DNA of 45,229 bases from CAZYPH01 sp964649095 (GTDB lineage: Bacteria; Bdellovibrionota; UBA1018; UBA923): the NCBI GenBank assembly GCA_964649095.1, contig CAZYPH010000005.1, positions 1 to 45,229 of the forward strand, given 5' to 3'. Shown one piece after another: positions 39,213-45,229 of this stretch. The position numbers and the translations under genes are program-made. The notes under the pieces were generated by a model. That model worked only from the letters and a program-made list of their open reading frames with translations. It had not been told where the DNA came from and searched no databases. Numbering within the stretch: position 1 is the stretch's first letter; each line of letters opens with the position of its first letter.

Positions 39213-39690
39213 ATTTTTAAACCTAGCATTACAGTACGCAAAAAGGGCAGCGCTGCACAACGAAGTGCCTGTAGGCGCTGTAGTCGTGTATCAAGGCAAA
39301 GTGATTGCCCGAGGTCGTAATACCAAAGAGAAAACTCAAAACGTACTTGGCCATGCCGAAATTAATGCCATTAGAAAGGCGCAGAAATATTTGGGTACCT
39401 GGCGGTTGGTTGATTGCGAAGTCTACACTACTTTAGAGCCCTGTTTGATGTGTATGGCCATTATGCAGCAGGCCCGTATCAAGACGACTGTTTATGGCGC
39501 GAAAGATTTAAAAGCTGGGGCTGTGAGTTTGGGTTTCAATTTACATCAATCAAAGAAATTAAATCATCAAATAGAGCTTGTTTACGATGAGTCAACGGAA
39601 TGCGCCAAAATTCTGAAATCTTTTTTTTCGGAATTGAGACGAAAAAAAAAGCAGATACCACTCCGTAAACAACGCAGTGCGCGTTGTTAG
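39205..39690 (+). CDS. tadA: tRNA-specific adenosine deaminase TadA
   Basis: TadA makes inosine at the wobble position of tRNA-Arg(ACG). With the ATG at 39205 the protein has 161 residues and begins MNKFLNLALQYAKRAALHNE; upstream TTG was rejected. Zinc motif: His50-Ala-Glu52 (GHAEINAIRKA), with Cys80 and Cys83 in EPCLMCMAI; VPVGAVVVYQGKVIARGRN and ARIKTTVYGAKDLKAGAV are typical. The C-terminus is very basic (RRKKKQIPLRKQRS). It overlaps the PilZ gene, and its stop overlaps the end of the convergent HMG-CoA lyase gene by four bases. Confidence 0.95.
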   Translation: MNKFLNLALQYAKRAALHNEVPVGAVVVYQGKVIARGRNTKEKTQNVLGHAEINAIRKAQKYLGTWRLVDCEVYTTLEPCLMCMAIMQQARIKTTVYGAKDLKAGAVSLGFNLHQSKKLNHQIELVYDESTECAKILKSFFSELRRKKKQIPLRKQRSARC

Positions 39691-40631
39691 TGTATAGCTT
39701 GTAAGTAGCGCGATGCAGGCTGTTTTTTTAGGTGCTTCAGCACATACATGCTAGCGGTGGTCAGTTTTTTTAAACTAATCCCATGTTTAATACGCATACC
39801 ATTAAGCATATATACTAAATCTTCTGTAGCTAAATTGCCTGAAGCGCCAGGGGCGTAATTACAGCCGCCTAGACCAGCGCTAGAAGCGTCAATCGTATTA
39901 ATGCCTGTACTGAGTGCTGCTAGTGTATTGGCCAGCGCTGTGCCGCGTGTGTCGTGGAAATGCCCAGCCAATTCAGTTGGCTTGCAGTGTTTTAAAATGC
40001 GTTCGACTACTGAAATAATCTCTAGTGGTGTGGCTACACCGATCGTATCACCTAGTGAAACCTGTTCGACGCCTTGATCAAGAAGCTGTCGTGTGAGTTT
40101 ACTAATATTGGCCGTCGGTTTGCCTTCATATGGGCAGCCCCAAACTACAGAAATATAAGCACGCACCCGCATTCTCTGAGCCAAGGCACGTGCGATCACT
40201 CGTTTGTAGTTTGACAGCGATTCGGCGATCGTCATGCCGATATTGTTTTTTGTAAACGTGTCGGTTGCGCCAGTAAAAATAGCAATGCCATCGCAGCGAG
40301 CGGCTATCGCACGGTCTAGGCCATGCTCATTAGGTACTAACCCCCAAAAAACACAGCTCTTGCGTTGCTCAGGTTCGTTTCTAAAATAATCAAATAATTT
40401 ATCAGAGCCCGCCATTTGCGGAATTTTATCTGGTCTTACAAAAGCACCAATTTCAATGTCTGAGGCACCTGCTTGTATTAACGATTCAATATACTTTTTT
40501 TTAACAGCAAAACTTAACGGCGTAGATTCGTTTTGCAATCCGTCACGAGGGCCCACTTCAAATATGCGTACTTTTTTTGGAAAGGAACTTTGTGACCAAA
40601 TGGCCGATCGCGATGCCAAAGTTGTTTTCAT
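39687..40631 (-). CDS. mvaB: Hydroxymethylglutaryl-CoA lyase
   Basis: HMG-CoA lyase splits HMG-CoA into acetoacetate and acetyl-CoA, the last step of leucine breakdown. 314 residues: FEVGPRDGLQNE at the N-terminus (catalytic Arg-Asp), IEIGAFVRPDKIPQMAGS, GHFHDTRGTALAN (metal-binding His pair) and the signature GLGGCNYAPGASGNLATED with the active-site Cys near residue 253. The common CPY is CNY here. It is the last gene of the leftward operon mccB - hydratase - mccA - lyase, six bases after mccA. Confidence 0.95.
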   Translation of the reverse strand: MKTTLASRSAIWSQSSFPKKVRIFEVGPRDGLQNESTPLSFAVKKKYIESLIQAGASDIEIGAFVRPDKIPQMAGSDKLFDYFRNEPEQRKSCVFWGLVPNEHGLDRAIAARCDGIAIFTGATDTFTKNNIGMTIAESLSNYKRVIARALAQRMRVRAYISVVWGCPYEGKPTANISKLTRQLLDQGVEQVSLGDTIGVATPLEIISVVERILKHCKPTELAGHFHDTRGTALANTLAALSTGINTIDASSAGLGGCNYAPGASGNLATEDLVYMLNGMRIKHGISLKKLTTASMYVLKHLKKQPASRYLQAIH

Positions 40632-40637
40632 AAAAAA

Positions 40638-42428
40638 TTATTGTTTAAAAGTTACTAATGTAGTTCCAGCTGTAACTAGGTCGTTTAATTTAATCGTTAC
40701 CTGATCTACTACGCCATCAAATTTTGCAGAGTATGAAAACTCCATTTTCATAGACTCGCATACTACCAAAACGTCACCTTTTTTAACCGCCTGCCCGTTG
40801 CTAGCAGTTACTTTAATAATTTTGCCTGGATATTCAGTTTTAATAGGGCTACCAGGGCTATCAGTATTGACTAACTCCGAATCAAACTCGGTCTCGGTAT
40901 GGGCATCTACGGTATATTCTAGCCCACGTGTTCTGGCGTAGTTTTTAATAGTCGTAGTGGCTGCCTCTTTAAATACGTGCCAGGGACTAATCTCTTTTAA
41001 GTCGTTTTCTGATCGCCGATGAGGTGGCTGTGTTTGTGCGACGAATTTATGTTTTGTTTGCTCAGAAGCTTTCCAATGAGAGTACTCGCGGATTAAAAAT
41101 TGAGTGTCGAGTGTGCTATCTATAAATTTAGGTAAATTTAATATATCATATATATAGAAAAGATTATGTTTTACGCCATCGATCTGGGTGTGTGTAATGG
41201 CGTCACGTAAATTCAGTCGCGCTTGTTCGCGGTCTTGGCCAAAGGCAATTACTTTGGCTAGCATCGCGTCATAAAAAATTGGAATCTCATCACCCGACTC
41301 ATACCCAAAATCGACTCGTATATGGCTACCTGTAGGCCATTGAATGTGTTTTAGTTTTCCTGGCGATGGCATGAATTGGTTCTCAGGGTCTTCGGCGTAA
41401 ATACGGGCTTCAATACAATGGCCCCGAGCTTGTAGGGAGTTTGTATCGAAGACATCGGCGAGTTTGTTGCCCTGAGCTACTTCGAGTTGAAGACGTACGA
41501 GATCAACACCCCACACTGCTTCGGTTACGGGGTGTTCTACTTGTAAACGTGCGTTGATTTCTAAAAAATAGAAATTCTCTTTTTCATCTAATAGAAATTC
41601 ACATGTGCCAGCATTGGTGTAACCAACACTTTGACCGAGATTTTGAGCGGCACGTAGTAATGCGTTCCGTGTATCGTTTCGAATGTTAGCGGCAGGTGCC
41701 TCTTCAATGACTTTCTGATGGCGTCGTTGGGTAGAGCATTCGCGCTCACCAAAAACGACTACCTGTCCAGATACGTCGCCGAGTAATTGAACTTCTAAGT
41801 GGCGGCCTCGTGGGCAATATTTTTCGATAAAAAGTTCGCCATTACCAAAGGCGCTAAGGGCCTCACGTGAAGCGGCTTGAGCCTTTTCTAATAACTGATC
41901 GGGCGCTTCGACTAGGCGCATGCCACGTCCACCACCACCGGCGGAGGCCTTTAGTAATAATGGAAAGCCGATTCTCGTCCCCTCGGCTATTAATTGTTTT
42001 TCGGTAAAGTTGGCTGGTACAAGCGCCCACGGTAGTGTTGGTACGTTCGCCTTTTCTGCCTGGCGTTTGGCTTCAATTTTGGAGCCCATGAGGTCAATGA
42101 CGTCAGGTTGCGGACCCACCCAAATGAATCCCGCTTGAATTACCGCACGAGCAAACTCAGCGCGTTCTGATAGGAAGCCGTATCCCGGATGTACGGCGTC
42201 AGCATTTTGTTCGCGGCAGGCTGAAATAATTTTTTCAATATTAAGATAACTATCTTTAGCTTCACCAGTACCCAATAGAACAGCAACATCAGCTTGTTTT
42301 ACATGGCGCGAAAAACGATCGGCTTCGGAATAAACGGCGATCGTGCGAATGCCCAAGCTTTTACATGCTTCAATGACTCGGCAAGCAATTTCACCGCGGT
42401 TAGCGATAAGTAGGTTCTTAATTTTCAT
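40638..42428 (-). CDS. mccA: Methylcrotonyl-CoA carboxylase alpha (biotin-carrying) subunit
   Basis: 596 residues. Biotin carboxylase domain (about 1-445): NLLIANRGEIACRVIEACK, GGGGRGMRLVEAP (ATP grip), GERECSTQRRHQKVIEEAP, FLEINARLQVEHPVTEAVWG. Biotin carrier domain at the C-terminus with CESMKMEFSYSA; the biotinylated Lys sits near residue 557. Alpha subunits of this family usually have about 650-690 residues; the segment between the two domains (about 450-520), which normally contains the BT domain that contacts the beta subunit, is reduced. It sits one base after the hydratase gene and pairs with the mccB gene. Identity as methylcrotonyl rather than acetyl/propionyl enzyme is from the leucine-operon context. 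Confidence 0.9.
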   Translation of the reverse strand: MKIKNLLIANRGEIACRVIEACKSLGIRTIAVYSEADRFSRHVKQADVAVLLGTGEAKDSYLNIEKIISACREQNADAVHPGYGFLSERAEFARAVIQAGFIWVGPQPDVIDLMGSKIEAKRQAEKANVPTLPWALVPANFTEKQLIAEGTRIGFPLLLKASAGGGGRGMRLVEAPDQLLEKAQAASREALSAFGNGELFIEKYCPRGRHLEVQLLGDVSGQVVVFGERECSTQRRHQKVIEEAPAANIRNDTRNALLRAAQNLGQSVGYTNAGTCEFLLDEKENFYFLEINARLQVEHPVTEAVWGVDLVRLQLEVAQGNKLADVFDTNSLQARGHCIEARIYAEDPENQFMPSPGKLKHIQWPTGSHIRVDFGYESGDEIPIFYDAMLAKVIAFGQDREQARLNLRDAITHTQIDGVKHNLFYIYDILNLPKFIDSTLDTQFLIREYSHWKASEQTKHKFVAQTQPPHRRSENDLKEISPWHVFKEAATTTIKNYARTRGLEYTVDAHTETEFDSELVNTDSPGSPIKTEYPGKIIKVTASNGQAVKKGDVLVVCESMKMEFSYSAKFDGVVDQVTIKLNDLVTAGTTLVTFKQ

Positions 42429-42429
42429 G

Positions 42430-43242
42430 TTAGATTATCCAATTCGGTTTTCGTTTTTCTAAAAATGCTTTGAGCCCTTCTTGACCCTCAGGTGTCACCC
42501 TTAGGTCGGCTAACATTTCAGCAACGTAACAAAGTGCGTTCGTTCGATCGGTCTGTTTCGTTCTAAGGCCAGCGATTAACGCCTTTGCTGCCTTCATGGC
42601 ATTAGGACCACACTGCAGTAGGTTTGAGACAATGCGAGTTTTGGCCGCTTCAAGACCCTCTCGTCCGGTTGCAAGTTCATGCACGAGTCCGATTTCATAG
42701 GCACGAGGCGCTTTAAAACGTTCGGCCGACATGAAGAGTGCGCGGGCATGCGATTCACCAATCTTTGCTAAGACAAATGGGCCGATGCACGCTGGAATAA
42801 TTCCTAAACGTACTTCGCTTAAACTAAATACCGTCGATGTTTCCGCTACAACATAATCACAAATACTAACAAGGCCCACACCGCCACCAATAGCCGCGCC
42901 ATGAATGAGGCCTACGACAGGTTTCGTGCAACTGTTTAGTGTTTCGAACATGTCAGTTAGCTTGGTAGTGTCTTCTAAATTTTCAGCGCGGTTAAGATTA
43001 ATACTACGTTGCATCCAGTTTAGATCGCCGCCAGCACAAAAGAGATCGCCGCGGCCGCTAAATACGACTAAACGCACATCGTCGGCCTGTGAGGCGTAAC
43101 GAAATGCCGAGGCTAGTTCGCGAATTAGAACGTCGTTAAAGGCATTTTTTATGGTCGGACGATTTAACTCGATTGAGCAGGTATAGTTTTCAGTTTTAAC
43201 GGCTATAGTTTCAAATTGGTCTAGATTGATTTTTTTATTCAT
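42430..43242 (-). CDS. liuC: Methylglutaconyl-CoA hydratase (enoyl-CoA hydratase family)
   Basis: 270 residues, crotonase fold. Visible: CSIELNRPTIKNAFNDVLI, the oxyanion-hole segments VVFSGRGDLFCAGGDLNWM and HGAAIGGGVGLVSICDYVVAE, then FSLSEVRLGIIPACIGPFVL, where Glu is the catalytic residue, and RALFMSAERFKAPRAYEIGL. Position between the two carboxylase subunit genes gives the hydration of 3-methylglutaconyl-CoA to HMG-CoA as its role. The LNWM context after CAGGD is typical for this hydratase. A TTTTATATG context precedes the ATG; no clear ribosome site. Confidence 0.9.
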   Translation of the reverse strand: MNKKINLDQFETIAVKTENYTCSIELNRPTIKNAFNDVLIRELASAFRYASQADDVRLVVFSGRGDLFCAGGDLNWMQRSINLNRAENLEDTTKLTDMFETLNSCTKPVVGLIHGAAIGGGVGLVSICDYVVAETSTVFSLSEVRLGIIPACIGPFVLAKIGESHARALFMSAERFKAPRAYEIGLVHELATGREGLEAAKTRIVSNLLQCGPNAMKAAKALIAGLRTKQTDRTNALCYVAEMLADLRVTPEGQEGLKAFLEKRKPNWII

Positions 43243-43268
43243 ATAAAATTGTATATATATTGATTTAC

Positions 43269-44888
43269 TTACATTCTAAAAACACCAAAACGCACTTGCC
43301 CCCAAGATTCGTCATACGATTGGTAAATGGTTGCTAGAGAGAGGCTTAAGACTTTTCTGGTCTCCGAAATAGCAATAATGCCGTCGTCCCATAAACGTGC
43401 ACTAGAGTAGTAGGGAGAGCCTTCTTCTTCGTATTTTTCTAATATCGGTTTTCTAATCTTATCAAGCTCTGCAGCAATTTCAGCATCAGAGAACTTATTT
43501 TTCATTTGATCGGCTTTTACCGTAGTCAACACGGTGGCTGCCTGTTCGCCACCCATGACGGAGATTCGTGTATTCGGCCACATGTATAAAAATCGTGGAT
43601 TGTAGGCTCGGCCGCACATGCCGTAGTTGCCGGCTCCGTAACTTCCACCTACGACCAACGTGATCTTCGGCACACTAGCTGTTGCCACCGCGGTTACGAG
43701 TTTAGCACCTTGTTTGGCGATACCTTCGTTTTCATATTGTTTGCCGACCATAAAACCTGTGATGTTCTGCAAAAAGAGTAGGGGAATTTTACGTTGGCAG
43801 CACAACTCAATAAAATGAGCGCCCTTTAGTGCACTTTCTGAAAACAAAATTCCGTTGTTGGCAATAATACCAACGGGCATGCCGAAGATATGGGCAAACC
43901 CGGTAACCAGAGTTTGTCCGTAAAGTGGTTTAAACTCATGAAAGTCACTGCCGTCGACAATGCGGGCTATCACTTCCCGAATATCATACGGAGTTTTTAA
44001 ATCACTGGGCACAATACCAAGTAACTCTTCAAGCGGATAAGCGGGGTCACGTGGTGTTTTGATGTCGAGATCACGCGTGTTTTGTTTTCCGCGGTTTAAT
44101 GCGCCTATGGCCTGTCTAGCCAGTGCAATGGCATGGGCATCGTTAATGGCAAAATGGTCGGCGACGCCTGAAACTTTTGTGTGCACTTCAGCGCCGCCCA
44201 GATCTTCGGCAGAGACCTCTTCACCTGTTGCAGCCTTCACTAGCGGGGGGCCGCCTAAGAAGATTGTTCCCTGATTACGAACGATAATCGTCTCATCACT
44301 CATTGCTGGCACGTAAGCCCCTCCGGCCGTGCACGACCCCATCACTACCGCAATCTGGGGAATACCCTGGGCTGACATTTGCGCTTGATTGTAGAATATC
44401 CGGCCAAAGTGTTCTTTGTCGGGAAAAACCTCAGCCTGTAGGGGCAGAAAAGCACCCCCAGAATCGACCAAGTATACGCACGGTAGTTTGTTTTGTTGGG
44501 CAATTTCCTGGGCTCGTAAGTGTTTTTTTACGGTGATCGGATAATACGTTCCACCCTTAACAGTCGCGTCATTAGCAATGATCATGACTTCGCGACCATT
44601 GATTTGGCCAATTCCCGTTATAATTCCAGCGCTTTGCGCTTCGTTGTTATACATGCCGTGGGCCGCTAGTGGCGAAAACTCTAAAAAGGTTGAATCTTTA
44701 TCGACCAATTTTTGAATGCGCTCACGTACAAATAACTTCCCACGCGATTCATGGCGTTTACGAGCCTCTGTACCCCCCCCGGCGGCAGCAAGAGCGCGAT
44801 GGGCCAGTAGCTTCTCTGTCAATGTTTTGTGCAATGCTTCGTTTTTTTTGAAGATTTCCGTTGTAGTTTGAACTTGCGATTTGAGCAT
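43269..44888 (-). CDS. mccB: Methylcrotonyl-CoA carboxylase beta (carboxyltransferase) subunit
   Basis: 539 residues, the usual length. Shows both halves of the carboxyltransferase fold: ARKRHESRGKLFVRERIQKL, TVKGGTYYPITVKKHLRAQE, VYLVDSGGAFLPLQ, MGSCTAGGAYVPAMSDE, and in the C half IANNGILFSESALKGAHFI, FLQNITGFMVGKQYENEG, VVGGSYGAGNYGMCGRAY and the RISVMGGEQAATVL motif. It carboxylates methylcrotonyl-CoA using biotin carried by the alpha subunit. First gene of the leftward leucine operon. Its ATG at 44888 is only 24 bases from the ATG of the rightward HMG-CoA reductase gene, so promoters must lie partly within the opposing genes. Confidence 0.95.
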   Translation of the reverse strand: MLKSQVQTTTEIFKKNEALHKTLTEKLLAHRALAAAGGGTEARKRHESRGKLFVRERIQKLVDKDSTFLEFSPLAAHGMYNNEAQSAGIITGIGQINGREVMIIANDATVKGGTYYPITVKKHLRAQEIAQQNKLPCVYLVDSGGAFLPLQAEVFPDKEHFGRIFYNQAQMSAQGIPQIAVVMGSCTAGGAYVPAMSDETIIVRNQGTIFLGGPPLVKAATGEEVSAEDLGGAEVHTKVSGVADHFAINDAHAIALARQAIGALNRGKQNTRDLDIKTPRDPAYPLEELLGIVPSDLKTPYDIREVIARIVDGSDFHEFKPLYGQTLVTGFAHIFGMPVGIIANNGILFSESALKGAHFIELCCQRKIPLLFLQNITGFMVGKQYENEGIAKQGAKLVTAVATASVPKITLVVGGSYGAGNYGMCGRAYNPRFLYMWPNTRISVMGGEQAATVLTTVKADQMKNKFSDAEIAAELDKIRKPILEKYEEEGSPYYSSARLWDDGIIAISETRKVLSLSLATIYQSYDESWGQVRFGVFRM

Positions 44889-44912
44889 AAGCTGCCATAT
44901 CCCTCTTAATTA

Positions 44913-45229
44913 ATGAATTTCTCTCCATTTGAAGGCTTTTCAAGATTAGATTTGATCCAAAGGGTAGAGCGGGTGAAGCAGTTTGCAAATCTTTCCGTAG
45001 ATGAAGTGCAAACTCTTTTAGGTTCCGCTGCTAGTAAAACTCGTTTTGGAGTTGAAGAAGCCGAGCGTTTTATTGAAAACGTAGTCGGAGTATTTCCGCT
45101 TCCACTAGGCGTTGCAACGCATTTTGTAATTGATGGCGTTGATCGTCTGATTCCTATGGCTGTTGAAGAGACGTCGATAGTAGCCGCAGCATCAGCGGCC
45201 GCAAAATGGGTGCGCACATCGGGTGGGTT
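44913..45229 (+). CDS. mvaA: Class II HMG-CoA reductase, 5' part (cut by the right edge)
   Basis: The frame starts at the ATG at 44913 and stays open to the edge (105 codons). The start MNFSPFEGFSRLDLIQRVER, then ERFIENVVGVFPLPLGVATH, DGVDRLIPMAVEETSIVAA and ASAAAKWVR match class II (bacterial degradative-type) HMG-CoA reductase, where the second Glu in VEE is the catalytic acid (Glu83 in Pseudomonas mevalonii). It reversibly converts HMG-CoA to mevalonate. The sequence before the ATG has no clear ribosome site. It is divergent from the leucine operon. Confidence 0.88.
   Translation, partial: MNFSPFEGFSRLDLIQRVERVKQFANLSVDEVQTLLGSAASKTRFGVEEAERFIENVVGVFPLPLGVATHFVIDGVDRLIPMAVEETSIVAAASAAAKWVRTSGG

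Noticed and set aside
44906..45217. Leftward frame at the right edge
   Set aside because: It is antisense to the HMG-CoA reductase frame, which has clear family motifs.

Overview
The window looks like a chromosomal segment of a free-living or predatory Gram-negative bacterium, most plausibly of the Bdellovibrionota / former Deltaproteobacteria. This placement is an inference from gene content: lipoproteins and an outer-membrane barrel, a heptosyltransferase-type GT9, a PilT ATPase, two sigma-54 activators, two PilZ proteins, SpoVG, folate-type TrmFO and a class II HMG-CoA reductase. Base composition is balanced. No phage, insertion sequence, CRISPR array, tRNA or rRNA was seen.

Layout. 1-2.3 kb: the end of an unknown gene, then a GAF protein coupled to pilT. 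2.4-3.4 kb: an endonuclease IV-like TIM barrel with a lysine/alanine tail. 3.5-8.7 kb: a protein quality-control block (htpX, a DegP-type protease, clpB), with a near-consensus sigma-70 promoter abutting the htpX start and a sigma-32-like promoter before clpB. 8.9-14.4 kb: spoVG, then a leftward run trmFO, EamA transporter, lemA, TPM protein and LamG-type lipoprotein. 14.5-17.7 kb: a Xer recombinase, secreted S1/P1-type nuclease, two very small coupled genes and a lipoprotein M48 peptidase.

17.8-20.6 kb holds an orphan NtrC-type response regulator followed by a second, receiver-less sigma-54 activator whose upstream gap contains a near-consensus -24/-12 element, suggesting an activator cascade. 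20.5-25.5 kb is a surface-glycan region (GT9, epimerase, GT-B and GT2 glycosyltransferases) with an HU-family gene inside it. 25.5-30.7 kb has an outer-membrane barrel, adenine deaminase and purine permease in a tightly overlapping unit, facing a secreted 5'-nucleotidase; with the S1/P1 nuclease this suggests scavenging of external nucleic acids. 30.8-37.1 kb is a mixed set: YdcZ, aldehyde dehydrogenase, a PLD-like protein lacking the catalytic histidine, PilZ, DedA, a divergent Ca2+/cation antiporter homologue and a secreted M28 peptidase.

37.1-37.6 kb contains a 33-codon leftward reading frame with a good ribosome site and a leftward terminator. 37.6-39.7 kb is a lipoprotein / membrane PilZ / tadA unit. 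39.7-45.2 kb is a leucine-degradation operon (methylcrotonyl-CoA carboxylase beta, methylglutaconyl-CoA hydratase, carboxylase alpha, HMG-CoA lyase) divergent from a truncated class II HMG-CoA reductase, placing HMG-CoA at a branch between acetoacetate and mevalonate.
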